From: Pseudomonadota bacterium
GTDB taxonomy: Bacteria; Pseudomonadota; Gammaproteobacteria; Steroidobacterales; Steroidobacteraceae
Length of the DNA: 64,000 nucleotides
Assembly: GCA_023391815.1 (NCBI GenBank)
Contig: JAEWAF010000070.1
Span: 52,359-116,358, forward strand
Direction of reading: 5' to 3'
Below, piece after piece: positions 41,602-50,453 of this stretch (position 1 is its first letter; every line of letters starts with the position of its first letter). The notes beneath the pieces were generated by a model. It was not told where the DNA came from. It worked only from the letters and a program-made list of their open reading frames with translations, and searched no databases. A program made the position numbers and the translations under genes.

Positions 41602-42342
41602 ATGCGTCTGTTAATTGTCGATGACGAGTCGCCCGCGCGGGAACGGTTGCGGCGACTGCTGGAAGAAATCGAGGACTGCGAGGTCGTCGGGGAGGCCGAC
41701 AACGGCGAGCAAGCGCTGGCCACGTGCGGCGAGCTGCGGCCCGACGTGGTGTTGCTCGACGTGCGCATGCCCGGCCTGTCCGGCATTCAGATCGCGCGGC
41801 ACATCGATTCTCTGGAAGATCCCCCCGCCGTGATCTTCACCACCGCCTACGATCAATACGCCGTGGAAGCCTTCGAGACCGAAGCGGTCGGGTATCTGTT
41901 GAAGCCGGTTCGCAAGGAAAAGCTCGCGCACGCGCTCCGCCACGCCTCGCGCATTTCTCCGACTCGTCTGGTGAAGGTCGCCGAGTCCGCCCGGCTCGAG
42001 CATCGTCGCGAACAGATCTGCGCGCGACTGGGCGAGACGCTCAAGCTCATTCCGTTGTCCGATATTTATTATTTCGTCGCCGACCAGAAGTACGTGACCG
42101 TGCGCCACAAAGGCGGCGAAAGCCTGATCGACGAATCATTGAAGGCGCTGGCCGAAGAATTCGCACCCGACTTCCTGCGCATCCATCGCAATGCCCTGAT
42201 CGCGGAGAAATACATCTCCGCCGTGGAGCGCACCGATTCCGGTCAGTACGTCGTGCGGGTTCGGGAATGCGGCGAAGTGTTGGAAGTCAGCCGGCGGCAT
42301 GCGTCGGAGCTGCTCCGGCGCATTCGCGGCGAAAGTCACTGA
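41602..42342 (+). CDS. algR: LytTR-family response regulator AlgR
   Basis: A 246-residue regulator. The receiver has 'LLIVDDESPARERL', phospho-acceptor D53 in 'VVLLDVRMPGLSG', Thr in 'IFTTAYDQYAVEAFE' and Lys in 'YLLKPVRKEKL'. The LytTR DNA-binding domain follows ('KLIPLSDIYYFVADQKYVTV' to 'FLRIHRNALIAEKYISAVER'). It is paired with AlgZ and in Pseudomonas controls alginate and twitching genes; the targets here are unknown. Its 3' end overlaps the converging yqjK gene by seven bases. Confidence 0.92.
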   Translation: MRLLIVDDESPARERLRRLLEEIEDCEVVGEADNGEQALATCGELRPDVVLLDVRMPGLSGIQIARHIDSLEDPPAVIFTTAYDQYAVEAFETEAVGYLLKPVRKEKLAHALRHASRISPTRLVKVAESARLEHRREQICARLGETLKLIPLSDIYYFVADQKYVTVRHKGGESLIDESLKALAEEFAPDFLRIHRNALIAEKYISAVERTDSGQYVVRVRECGEVLEVSRRHASELLRRIRGESH

Positions 42343-42632
42343 TGTTGACGGCGCATGCGCATCAGGCGCCGCGCGGTTGAATAGATCAACGCGCCGCGAC
42401 TCACCCACCGCATCAATCGCTTCGGCCCGATCAACGCCACCACCGCTACACCGCCGATCACCACAGCGGGATTTTTCAACGCGCGCTGAGCGGCACCGAG
42501 GCCGCGATCCAGACCGCTGAGGTGGTGCTCGATCTCATTCATGGTCGAGCCGAGCGCGCGACGCTCCAAGGCTGCGCGCAATCGCAGGTTGGAATGTTTC
42601 GCGGCCAGCTGGTTGAAGCGCTCGCTACTCAC
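42336..42632 (-). CDS. yqjK: YqjK-like protein
   Basis: A 98-residue protein with an N-terminal helical part ('RFNQLAAKHSNLRLRAALER'), then 'GAAQRALKNPAVVIGGVAVVALIG' and an Arg-rich tail. Size, the ALKNP-type segment and gene order after yqjE match YqjK. It probably associates with the membrane through the Val/Ala/Ile-rich segment. The GTG start at 42632 overlaps the yqjE stop as GTGA. Function unknown. Confidence 0.7.
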   Translation of the reverse strand: MSSERFNQLAAKHSNLRLRAALERRALGSTMNEIEHHLSGLDRGLGAAQRALKNPAVVIGGVAVVALIGPKRLMRWVSRGALIYSTARRLMRMRRQHQ

Positions 42633-43075
42633 AACCGTGCCTTCAGCTGATCCCGATCCTTGGCCAGCTCCGCCAGCGTATCGTCCAGCAGTGGCGGCTT
42701 GGTGCTCAGCTTGTGCCGAAGAATCAGGCCGGCAATGACCGCCACCAGCACGAACATGCCGACCATGGCGACCGACGCCGCCAGCCGGTGCGTGTCCCAG
42801 AACACGAAGATCACCGCCAGCGCCACCAGGAACAAGCCCATCATCGCCGCGAACGCGGCGACGAAGGCCCACAGCAGAATCGCGCCGACCTGCCGCACCT
42901 CTTCCTGCAACTCGGTGGTCAGCAGCTCCAGCCGGGTATGCACGATGGCGACGAACGTCGCCAGGAAATTGTTGAGCGATTGAAACAGGCCGGCGACCGG
43001 ACGCGGTCCCTCTTCCGTGCTTCGGGTGTGCGCGGTTTGAGCGCCGACACGCGGATCGTGCGTTTCCACTGCCAT
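42629..43075 (-). CDS. yqjE: YqjE-family (phage holin superfamily III) membrane protein
   Basis: A 148-residue membrane protein. 'LATFVAIVHTRLELLTTELQEEV' begins the domain, with two membrane helices ('LLWAFVAAFAAMMGLFLVAL' and 'VAMVGMFVLVAVIAGLIL') and a basic C-terminus. This is the holin-superfamily-III/YqjE pattern. ATG 43075 is the family start. It lies in a yqjD-yqjE-yqjK operon with a 26-base gap to the first gene. Stress-related membrane functions have been suggested for the group. Confidence 0.82.
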   Translation of the reverse strand: MAVETHDPRVGAQTAHTRSTEEGPRPVAGLFQSLNNFLATFVAIVHTRLELLTTELQEEVRQVGAILLWAFVAAFAAMMGLFLVALAVIFVFWDTHRLAASVAMVGMFVLVAVIAGLILRHKLSTKPPLLDDTLAELAKDRDQLKARL

Positions 43076-43101
43076 GACGGAGTCGCCTCCCGAGCTCGCG
43101 C

Positions 43102-43413
43102 TCAGCGACGGGCGAGCAACAGCCCCAGCACCAGACCGATGCCGGCGGCGATGCCGACCGACTGCCACGGATTCTCGTGGACATATTCGTCGGCGGCGTC
43201 GGCGATCTCACGCGCGCGGCGCATCGCCTCTTCCTCGACTTCGCTCAAGCGGACCTTGGCCTGGCGCAGCGACTCTTCGGCGCGCGCACGCACTTCCTGG
43301 ATCTTCTCGCCGGTGAGCGTCGAGGTCGCTTTGAGCAGCGCCTCGGCATCCTCCATGACGGTCTTCAAATCGGCGACCAGCTGGTCGGTAGTCACTTCTG
43401 CTTGGGCGTTCAT
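43102..43413 (-). CDS. yqjD: YqjD/ElaB-type (DUF883) membrane-anchored protein
   Basis: A 103-residue protein. A long helical N-terminal region ('LVADLKTVMEDAEALLKATS', 'RARAEESLRQAKVRLSEVEE') is followed by the DUF883 C-terminal anchor 'YVHENPWQSVGIAAGIGLVL'. E. coli YqjD and ElaB bind ribosomes in stationary phase and tether them to the membrane. It is first in the yqjDEK operon, reading towards algR. Confidence 0.88.
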   Translation of the reverse strand: MNAQAEVTTDQLVADLKTVMEDAEALLKATSTLTGEKIQEVRARAEESLRQAKVRLSEVEEEAMRRAREIADAADEYVHENPWQSVGIAAGIGLVLGLLLARR

Positions 43414-43526
43414 GCGTCGTTCCTCTCGAGCTTCGTGCGTCGGATGTTAACAAACCGGTGAGCGCGCGGCGGTGCTAGCATGGCGGCCTTTGCCGCGGGC
43501 TCGCGGCCACACGGAATGGATTGCCC

Positions 43527-44636
43527 ATGATTCAACCGCCACGCGTTGCGCCGGTAAGCGATCGGTTCTACGCGCGCACGTTCGGAGTAGCGACGTGCCT
43601 GGTGCTGGGCCTGGCCTTGTTCAAGATCGTCCAGCCCTTCCTGGGGCCGTTGCTGTGGGCGATCTTCATTGCGTTTCTGCTTCATCCGCTGCATGTGCGG
43701 CTGGCCGCCCGGCTGCGTGGCAAACCCCAACTCTCGGCGGCGCTGCTGACCGTGCTCACATTCATCGTCATCATCGGTCCGCTGACCGCGCTGAGCGCGG
43801 CCTTCGCGGCCCAGGTCGGCGACCTGTTGCAGATCGTGCAGAACAAAGTCGCCGGCCAGACAACTGGCAACGTGTTGAATCTGGCGAATGTTCCCTGGGT
43901 GCGGCAGGGCCTGGACTGGCTCGACCGAACCTTCGACGTGGACCTCGCGCAACTGCAGGCGTGGTTCACGCAAGGCTCCCGCGAGGCATTGCAAACACTG
44001 GCGTCGCTGACCGGCAAGGCGTTCCTGGGCGCGATCGGCACCGTGGTCGGCTTCGTGCTGATGGAATTCATGCTGTTCTTTTTCATTCGCGACGGCGGCG
44101 AGATGGTGGCGACGGCGCGCGAGCTGATTCCGATGGCCGAAGCGCCCAAGGCCAAGCTGTTCGACCATCTCGCGGCGGTCACGCGCGCCATGGTGTATGG
44201 CACCGGATTGACCGCGTTGATTCAGGGCACGCTGGTCGGCATTGCATTCCTGATCGTGGGCCTGCCCTCGCCCATCGTGTTCGGCGTGATCGCCGCGCTG
44301 GTCGGCCTGCTGCCCTTCGGCGGCACCGGGCTGGTGTGGGGCCCCGCGGCGCTGGTGCTTGCCGTGCAGGGGCGCTGGGGCGCCACCATTTTCATGCTGA
44401 TCTGGGGTACGGTGCTGGTGTCGCTCGTCGACAATGTGGTGCGGCCAATGCTGGTGTCGGGGCGCGCCAATGTCGGTACGCTGACCGTGTTCATCGGCGT
44501 GCTCGGCGGACTGGCCGCCTTTGGCGCCATCGGCCTGTTCCTCGGGCCGGTCGTGCTCGCGCTCATCATCGCGCTGATCCGTTTCCGGCTCGATATGCGG
44601 CGCGCGGAAAAAGCCCGGACCGTGTCGGCGGAATGA
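43527..44636 (+). CDS. AI-2E/PerM-family membrane transporter
   Basis: A 369-residue permease of the AI-2 exporter/PerM family. There are about seven to eight membrane helices, the early 'ILLWAIFIAFLLHPLH'-like segment, a long extramembrane middle ('VPWVRQGLDWLDRTFDVDLA'), and the conserved 'PFGGTGLVWGPAALVL' and 'DNVVRPMLVSGRANVGTLTVF'. The substrate is uncertain in this family. ATG 43527 is preferred over the TTG two codons upstream. It lies just before the heme genes. Confidence 0.88.
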   Translation: MIQPPRVAPVSDRFYARTFGVATCLVLGLALFKIVQPFLGPLLWAIFIAFLLHPLHVRLAARLRGKPQLSAALLTVLTFIVIIGPLTALSAAFAAQVGDLLQIVQNKVAGQTTGNVLNLANVPWVRQGLDWLDRTFDVDLAQLQAWFTQGSREALQTLASLTGKAFLGAIGTVVGFVLMEFMLFFFIRDGGEMVATARELIPMAEAPKAKLFDHLAAVTRAMVYGTGLTALIQGTLVGIAFLIVGLPSPIVFGVIAALVGLLPFGGTGLVWGPAALVLAVQGRWGATIFMLIWGTVLVSLVDNVVRPMLVSGRANVGTLTVFIGVLGGLAAFGAIGLFLGPVVLALIIALIRFRLDMRRAEKARTVSAE

Positions 44637-44679
44637 TTCGCCGCGCGCCTCGGGCGACGGGTCCATTGATAGAATTGCC

Positions 44680-45621
44680 ATGAGTATCTCCGAACATACA
44701 TTGCGCATCGCCACGCGACAGAGCCGCCTGGCTCTGTGGCAGGCCGAGCACGTCGCGGCCTTGCTTAGAAACAAGCATCCGGGTCTGAAGGTCGATCTGG
44801 TCCCCATGACCACGCAAGGCGACCGTATCCTCGATCGTCCGCTGGCCGACATCGGCGGCAAGGGGCTGTTCATCAAGGAGCTGGAACTGGCCATGTCGGA
44901 GCATCGCGCCGACATCGCCGTGCACTCCATGAAGGATGTGCCGAGCGAAATGCCGCCAGGCTTCATGCTGGCCGCGATGCTGCCGCGCGCCGATCCGCGC
45001 GACGCATTTGTTTCTATCCGTTACCGGACTTTCGCGAGCCTTCCGCAAGGCGCACGCGTCGGCACTTCGAGCCTGCGCCGGCAATGTCAGTTGAAACACG
45101 CGCGACCGGATCTCGAGCTCATCACCTTGCGAGGCAACGTCGACACCCGGTTGCGCAAGCTCGATGAAAATCACTACGACGCCATCATCCTCGCCGCCGC
45201 GGGTTTGATTCGTCTCGGCCTGCAGAGTCGCATCACCGAATATTTCGGCCCCGAGCAATCGGTGCCGGCGGTTGGCCAAGGCATCATCGGCATCGAATGC
45301 CGTGATGACGACGCACGTAACATCGCTTACGTCCGTGCACTGAACGACGCGCAGTCCTGGCAATGTTGTCTGGCGGAGCGTTCGTTCGCGCAGCGGCTCG
45401 AAGGCAGTTGCCAATCGCCCATCGCGGGGTTCGCGACGCTCAATGGCGATCAGCTGCAACTTCATGGCGTCATCGGCTCGCCCGACGGTCGCGAGATGTA
45501 CCGCGGCTCGCATCTCGGCCCCGTCAGCGATGCGGAAGCGATCGGCGTGCGGCTCGCCGAAGAATTGTTGAAAGACGGCGCCGGCCAATTGCTCGAGCGC
45601 TTGCGGCAGGAGTCGCCATGA
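44680..45621 (+). CDS. hemC: Porphobilinogen deaminase (hydroxymethylbilane synthase)
   Basis: A 313-residue HemC. It joins four porphobilinogen units to give hydroxymethylbilane. The N-terminal 'LRIATRQSRLALWQAEHV', catalytic D86 in 'VHSMKDVP', the 'GTSSLRRQCQL' block, and the dipyrromethane-cofactor cysteine C244 in 'LEGSCQSPIAG' are all present (most homologues have NGGCQVPIA). Its stop overlaps the hemD ATG by four bases, opening hemC-hemD-hemX-hemY. Confidence 0.95.
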   Translation: MSISEHTLRIATRQSRLALWQAEHVAALLRNKHPGLKVDLVPMTTQGDRILDRPLADIGGKGLFIKELELAMSEHRADIAVHSMKDVPSEMPPGFMLAAMLPRADPRDAFVSIRYRTFASLPQGARVGTSSLRRQCQLKHARPDLELITLRGNVDTRLRKLDENHYDAIILAAAGLIRLGLQSRITEYFGPEQSVPAVGQGIIGIECRDDDARNIAYVRALNDAQSWQCCLAERSFAQRLEGSCQSPIAGFATLNGDQLQLHGVIGSPDGREMYRGSHLGPVSDAEAIGVRLAEELLKDGAGQLLERLRQESP

Positions 45622-46388
45622 TTCCGAAAGTCATGCCGCCCCTCGCGGAGCTGACGGTGCTCGTGACTCGTCCAGCCGCGCAAGCAGCGGGGCTTTGCGC
45701 ACAGATCCAGCAGCACGGCGCAATTGCCATTGCGTTTCCCGCCGTGGAGATCGCGCCCGTGGCTGCCGAAGCAGTGAGCGGCCACGATCTGATCATCTTC
45801 GCGAGCGTCAACGCGGTCGCGCATGGCGTGCACTTGATCGAGAAGGGCCCGACGACACGCGTGGCTGCGATCGGCAAAGCCACCGCCGCGGCTTTGAAAG
45901 AGACGTCTTTGCCGGCCGATATCGTCCCGGAGGCCGGCTTCAACAGCGAAGCCCTGCTGGCGCATCCCGATCTCACATTGGCCGAAGGCGCCAGAGTTCT
46001 GATCGTGCGCGGCTCGGGCGGTCGTGAGCTGATGCGGGAATCGTTCACCGCTCGCGGTCTGAGCGTCGAGACGCTCGACGTCTATCGGCGCGTTCGCCCC
46101 ACCATCGACGACGCCACGCGCGACGCGCTGGAAACACGCTGGCAGAACGAAGGCATCGACGTCGTGACGGCGACCAGCATTGAAACTTTGCATAACCTGA
46201 TCGACATGTTGTCCGAGCGAGGTCGCGCGCTACTGCGCGAAACCACGCTCCTGGTAGCCAGTCGGCGCATCGCTGAAGCGGCACAGGCCGCGGGCCTGAA
46301 GGGGACGCTGATTGTCGCGAACGGCGCCGACGACGCGTCGATGATCGGTGCATTGGCTCGCTGGAGAACCCGCGCCCGGGCGGCTTGA
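45618..46388 (+). CDS. hemD: Uroporphyrinogen-III synthase
   Basis: A 256-residue HemD that closes hydroxymethylbilane into uroporphyrinogen III. 'LTVLVTRPAAQAAGLCAQI' opens lobe 1, with 'DLIIFASVNAVAHGVHLI' and 'VAAIGKATAAAL'; lobe 2 has 'VLIVRGSGGRELMRESFTARG' and 'DVVTATSIETLHNLIDML'. Translation is coupled to hemC (ATGA). Unlike the diverged copy at 28009, this is the canonical pathway gene. Confidence 0.92.
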   Translation: MIPKVMPPLAELTVLVTRPAAQAAGLCAQIQQHGAIAIAFPAVEIAPVAAEAVSGHDLIIFASVNAVAHGVHLIEKGPTTRVAAIGKATAAALKETSLPADIVPEAGFNSEALLAHPDLTLAEGARVLIVRGSGGRELMRESFTARGLSVETLDVYRRVRPTIDDATRDALETRWQNEGIDVVTATSIETLHNLIDMLSERGRALLRETTLLVASRRIAEAAQAAGLKGTLIVANGADDASMIGALARWRTRARAA

Positions 46389-46438
46389 AATCCGCACTGC
46401 GTGCTACGATACACGCGTCGCAAGCAGCGCCCTTTCCT

Positions 46439-47497
46439 ATGGCCGAGACCGGTCCTGAAACCATCAGCTCGTCTGCTCCCGGCGATTCGTCGAGAACCCG
46501 GCGCGCACACACGTACAGTCGATTGACCACGGCTATTGCCGTGCTCGCGCTGGCAATCGCCGGCTATAGCCTGGTACGTCTCGATTCGATTCGGGACAAG
46601 CTCGACACGGCGAACGCAGCCGTTGCTGCATCCAACGCGGATCGGGAGCTGTTGCGCGCGGAGCTGAAAAGTCAGGCCAGCCGCGAACGCCAGGCACATC
46701 GCGATCTGAATCGTCGGCTGGATACGCTCAACGACGCGCCCCAACAGTTGCAGGAACTGGCCTCCTCGGTGGAGGAGCTGCGTGGCCGCGCCGAAGGGCC
46801 GGAGCGCGCATGGTCGCGTGCCGAAGCATTGTTTCTTCTCGAGTTGGCCCAGCGCCGCCTCACGCTGGATCGCGATGTCGAGACGGCGATCGTCGCGCTG
46901 GAGTCGGCGGATCTGCGCCTGGCCTCACTGCGTGACCCCTCATTCGCGCCGGTCCGTCAGGAGATCGCGAAGGAGTTGCAGGCGCTGCGAGCCGTGCAGT
47001 TGCCTGACACCACCGGCATCCTGTCCCGCTTGATCAGTGCCGAAGAGCGCGCCAGCGACGCGCCCGTCAAAGGCATCCTGCTGACCGAGCGCAACGCCTT
47101 CGATCGCAGCAAGCTGCCGGAAGGAATGTTTGCTCGTGCCGGCGCCATTCTCAGCCAGACCTTCTCCAACCTCATCGTCGTGCGCAAAGTCGACGATACG
47201 TCGGGCAGCGTCATTACCGCTGAAGAAGCGCTGCTGAGACGGCAGCATCTGCAGTTGTTGTTTTTCGCGGCCCGCACGGCGGTGATCCGCCATGATGAGC
47301 AGGCGTATCGCACGGCGCTGGCCGGCGCGCGTCGCTCGCTCGGCGAATTCTTCGATCTGTCCAGTCCCGAAGCGCAGTCGTTGCTGAACGAGGCGCAGGC
47401 GCTGGAACCGATCAACGTCGATCCCACGCTGCCGAACGTGACCAGCTCGATCAACGCGCTGCGCCGGATGGTCCCGTCGCGCCGGGGTCCGGAGTAA
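46439..47497 (+). CDS. hemX: HemX-family membrane protein
   Basis: A 352-residue HemX-like protein. A cytoplasmic N-terminus with many Ser/Thr is followed by one membrane helix ('LTTAIAVLALAIAGYSLV'), a long coiled coil ('ELKSQASRERQAHRDLNRRL') and the HemX domain ('EALFLLELAQRRLTLDRDVE', 'LLRRQHLQLLFFAARTAVIR'). Often mis-named uroporphyrinogen methyltransferase; no methyltransferase motif is seen here. ATG 46439 is preferred to the TTG at 46385 that overlaps hemD. It probably works with HemY. Confidence 0.88.
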   Translation: MAETGPETISSSAPGDSSRTRRAHTYSRLTTAIAVLALAIAGYSLVRLDSIRDKLDTANAAVAASNADRELLRAELKSQASRERQAHRDLNRRLDTLNDAPQQLQELASSVEELRGRAEGPERAWSRAEALFLLELAQRRLTLDRDVETAIVALESADLRLASLRDPSFAPVRQEIAKELQALRAVQLPDTTGILSRLISAEERASDAPVKGILLTERNAFDRSKLPEGMFARAGAILSQTFSNLIVVRKVDDTSGSVITAEEALLRRQHLQLLFFAARTAVIRHDEQAYRTALAGARRSLGEFFDLSSPEAQSLLNEAQALEPINVDPTLPNVTSSINALRRMVPSRRGPE

Positions 47498-47502
47498 CGG
47501 CC

Positions 47503-48744
47503 ATGAGAAGCGGTCTGTACATCGCCGCGGCGATGATCATCGCCGGCCTGATCGCCAATATCGTTTTGGGCGATCCGGGCTACGTGGCCCTGCGTTTCGC
47601 CGGCCGGCTAGTGGAAATGTCCGCGGTGACGTTCGGCCTGCTGCTCGTCGCCGCGTATTTCGCGGTGAGATTGTTGATCAAGATCGTCACCGCACGTCGC
47701 ACATGGAAGGCCGCTCAAGAAGCACGGCGCCATGAGCGCGCACGTCGCAGCTTCGCTCAAGGCATCCTGGAGCTGTCCGAAGGCAATTGGGAAGCCGCCG
47801 AGACCACGCTGACCCGTAATGTGCGCGAAGCGGAGAGCCCCGCAGCCCACTATCTAACAGCGGCTCGCGCCGCCGAGTTGCAAGGCGCGGCGGATCGTCG
47901 CGACGAATATATCGCACGCGCATTGGAAGTTGCTCCCGACCGTCGCGCGCCGGCGCTGGTGATGCAGGCCGAGCTCCTGCTCAAGCACAAGCAGTTGCAA
48001 GCGGCATTGACGACGCTCGAGCAGCTCGAAGCGATGAAACAGCAGAACGCGCGCGGCCTGTTGTTGCTCGCTCGTGCTTATCGTCAATCTGGCGATTGGC
48101 AGAAGCTGCAAGCGCTCGAGCCGCGCTTGCGTAGTACCCGCGGCATCACGGCCGCGATGGTCGATGAGACCGTCGCGCAGGTTCACCTGGATCGCTTGAA
48201 AGCCGCCAGCACCAAAGGCGACCTCGGCGAACTGAAGGCCGCCTGGAAAGAAACATCCAAGTCGCTGGCCCGGCATCCGGAGATCGTGGTTGCGTACGCG
48301 CGTGCGTCGATGGCGGGCGGTGATCACGAGGCCGCTGAAGCAGCGCTGCGTGAGTGCATCAACAAACAATGGAACGAATCGGCCGTGCTCGCCTACGGCG
48401 AGCTGGAAACGGATGAGCCTCTTAAAACGCTCGATCGCGCCGAGGGCTGGCTGCCCGACCATGGCGACGATCCGGCGCTACTGTTCACGTGCGCACAGCT
48501 TGCCACCCGAGCTGAGCTGTACGGTAAAGCTCGCAGCTTCCTGGAAACCAGCATCGCGATCCGGCCGCGCCTGGAAGCGTATCAACTGCTCGCGAGCCTC
48601 ATGGAACAATTGGGCGAACGCGAGCGCTCGGTGAAAGCATTGAACGACGCTCTCGCGCTGGCCGTGGGCCGCAAAGCCAACCTCCCGAAGATTCGCGCGC
48701 GCCGCTGGCTGGAGCGCAGACAAAGCGATCGGCGGAGAAACTAG
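47503..48744 (+). CDS. hemY: HemY-family TPR membrane protein
   Basis: A 413-residue protein of the proteobacterial HemY family. Two N-terminal membrane helices ('LYIAAAMIIAGLIANIVLG' and 'MSAVTFGLLLVAAYFAVRL') precede a 'ARRSFAQGILELSEGNWEAA' segment and tandem TPR repeats through to 'LEAYQLLASLMEQLGERERS'. It is not the protoporphyrinogen oxidase HemY of Bacillus. It lies five bases after hemX and ends the heme cluster. Confidence 0.9.
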   Translation: MRSGLYIAAAMIIAGLIANIVLGDPGYVALRFAGRLVEMSAVTFGLLLVAAYFAVRLLIKIVTARRTWKAAQEARRHERARRSFAQGILELSEGNWEAAETTLTRNVREAESPAAHYLTAARAAELQGAADRRDEYIARALEVAPDRRAPALVMQAELLLKHKQLQAALTTLEQLEAMKQQNARGLLLLARAYRQSGDWQKLQALEPRLRSTRGITAAMVDETVAQVHLDRLKAASTKGDLGELKAAWKETSKSLARHPEIVVAYARASMAGGDHEAAEAALRECINKQWNESAVLAYGELETDEPLKTLDRAEGWLPDHGDDPALLFTCAQLATRAELYGKARSFLETSIAIRPRLEAYQLLASLMEQLGERERSVKALNDALALAVGRKANLPKIRARRWLERRQSDRRRN

Positions 48745-48753
48745 GCTTCCGTC

Positions 48754-49833
48754 ATGTCCGCTCCCCGGCCCTATGCCCGCGTCACGCTGCTGCCATCGCA
48801 GCAGATCCTCACCGTGGAACGCGGCGAGACCATTCTCGATGCGGCACTTCGCGCGGGATTGAATCTTCCTCACAGCTGCAAGGGCGGGCATTGCTCCTCG
48901 TGTCGGGCCCGCATCCGGCAGGGCGAAGTGAGCTATCCGCTCGGCCGGCCTCTGGGCTTGATGGAGGATGAAGAGCGCGATGGGTACGCTCTGCTCTGCC
49001 AGGCGCACGCTGCCAGCGAAGATCTCACCATCGAAGTGCGCGAGATTCGCCCCCCGGTGCCGGAGATCGTGGTCAAGAGCCTGCCCTGTCGCATCGAGAA
49101 ACTGGAGCGGCTCACGCCGGACATCATGGCGGTGTTCCTGAAAATGCCGGCGAGCGAATATTTCCATTTCATGCCCGGCCAGTACCTGGACATCATGCTG
49201 CCGCAGAACCGACGCCGCAGCTTCTCGATCGCGAGCACGCCGGGCGACGGCAAAATGATCGAGCTGCACATCCGTCGTGTGTCGAGCGGCGAGTTCACGC
49301 AACAGCTGTTCGACGGCACGCTGGAAAAATCGCTGCTGCGAATCGAGGGGCCGCTCGGCCAATTCTGGTTCCGTCGCGAATCGCCGCGACCGGCGCTGCT
49401 CATCGGCGGCGGCACCGGATACGCGCCGCTACGTTCGATGCTGCACAGTCTGCTGGAAGTCGGCGATCGCCGGCCGTTGTATCTCTATTGGGGCGCGCAG
49501 ACTGCGCCCGATTTGTACGAAGACGCGCATCTCCGGGCGTTGTCCGGGCAACATCCCAATCTTCATTACATTCCGGTGCTCTCGGCGCCACGCGCCGAAG
49601 ATCGCTGGCAAGGTCGAACCGGCTGGGTGCATGCCGCCGCGCTCGAGGATCATCCCGATCTAGCCAAGGTCGACGTGTATGCCAGCGGCCCGCCCGTCAT
49701 GGTGGAAACGATCCGCCATGAATTCACGCATCGGGGCCTGCCGCCCGAACAATTGTTCTTCGATTCGTTCGATTACGCGCCGGACGTGCTGGCCAAACTC
49801 GGCGGCGCATTCATCCCACCGCAGGATCTTTAG
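48754..49833 (+). CDS. 2Fe-2S ferredoxin-FNR fusion reductase (CDP-6-deoxy-glucoseen reductase-like)
   Basis: A 359-residue flavin reductase. An N-terminal plant-type ferredoxin domain binds 2Fe-2S through 'SCKGGHCSSCRARI' and the later Cys in 'YALLCQAH'. The FNR part has the FAD motif 'RRSFSIAST' and NAD-binding 'LLIGGGTGYAPLRSML', and ends 'FFDSFDYAPDVL'. It passes electrons from NAD(P)H to an acceptor not identified here. It starts ten bases after hemY and may be co-transcribed. AscD-like naming is by architecture only. Confidence 0.87.
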   Translation: MSAPRPYARVTLLPSQQILTVERGETILDAALRAGLNLPHSCKGGHCSSCRARIRQGEVSYPLGRPLGLMEDEERDGYALLCQAHAASEDLTIEVREIRPPVPEIVVKSLPCRIEKLERLTPDIMAVFLKMPASEYFHFMPGQYLDIMLPQNRRRSFSIASTPGDGKMIELHIRRVSSGEFTQQLFDGTLEKSLLRIEGPLGQFWFRRESPRPALLIGGGTGYAPLRSMLHSLLEVGDRRPLYLYWGAQTAPDLYEDAHLRALSGQHPNLHYIPVLSAPRAEDRWQGRTGWVHAAALEDHPDLAKVDVYASGPPVMVETIRHEFTHRGLPPEQLFFDSFDYAPDVLAKLGGAFIPPQDL

Positions 49834-49848
49834 GACGGCACGACGCGC

Positions 49849-50370
49849 TCAGGTGACGATCTTGGCCACCTTCGTTCCCATGCGCATGAGCTTCAACAGC
49901 GTCGGGCGCGGCATGGCGCGGATCTGGTCATACCAACCCGACAGCTCCTCCAGGAATTCGAGCATGTCGCCGATCCGCTGCTTCACCTGCTCGGGGGTTT
50001 CCTGATCCTTTTTGGCATCGGCGGTCGCTTCGCGCAGCATCTGTAAAGTCGGATCGATCTCGCGCTTCTTGCGTCCATCCATGATCATGGTGAGCACTTC
50101 CCATATATCCTTGCGCGCCTGAAAGTAATCGCGCCGATCGCCGAGTTGATGCGTCACGCTGACCAGATCCCAGGCCTGCAGCTCCTTGAGACTGACACTG
50201 ACATTGGACCGCGCCACGTTGAGCGTCTCGGCGATCTCGTCGGCCGTCAGCGGCGCCGGCGCCAGGAACAACAAGGCGTGGATCTGCGCTACCGAACGGG
50301 ACACGCCCCAGCGGCCCGCCATTTCGCCCCAATGGAGCACGCAACGATGCATCGTGGGAGTCAGCTGCAT
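49849..50370 (-). CDS. GbsR/MarR-family regulator
   Basis: A 173-residue winged-helix regulator of the GbsR type: 'LHWGEMAGRWGVSRSVAQIHALLFLAPAPLTADEIAETL', then 'NVARSNVSVSLKELQAWDLV' and 'GDRRDYFQA', with a C-terminal helical dimerisation region. The promoter is clear: TTGACA-N17-TAAATT on the minus strand at 50404-50432, with a GACAC-N-GTGTC palindrome inside, so autoregulation is likely. It is divergent from the epimerase gene at 50454. Confidence 0.88.
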   Translation of the reverse strand: MQLTPTMHRCVLHWGEMAGRWGVSRSVAQIHALLFLAPAPLTADEIAETLNVARSNVSVSLKELQAWDLVSVTHQLGDRRDYFQARKDIWEVLTMIMDGRKKREIDPTLQMLREATADAKKDQETPEQVKQRIGDMLEFLEELSGWYDQIRAMPRPTLLKLMRMGTKVAKIVT

Positions 50371-50403
50371 GTTCGACCCATCCGTAATTTCTGTCTTTTC
50401 TGA

Positions 50404-50432
50404 AATTTAAATATGCACCGACACCGTGTCAA
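50404..50432 (-). promoter_or_regulatory. Promoter with embedded operator for the GbsR-type gene
   Basis: On the minus strand TTGACA (50427-50432), a 17-base spacer and TAAATT (50404-50409) form a sigma-70 promoter. The 11-bp palindrome GACAC-C-GTGTC (50420-50430) overlaps the -35 element and spacer, suiting a repressor. Confidence 0.7.
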
Positions 50433-50453
50433 GTCGACGATCCGAGGGCACGC

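Noticed and set aside
43410..44966. Minus-strand open frame of 518 codons opposite the PerM-type gene and hemC start
   Set aside because: Spans two confident plus-strand genes; product is Gln/His/Arg-rich low-complexity sequence.
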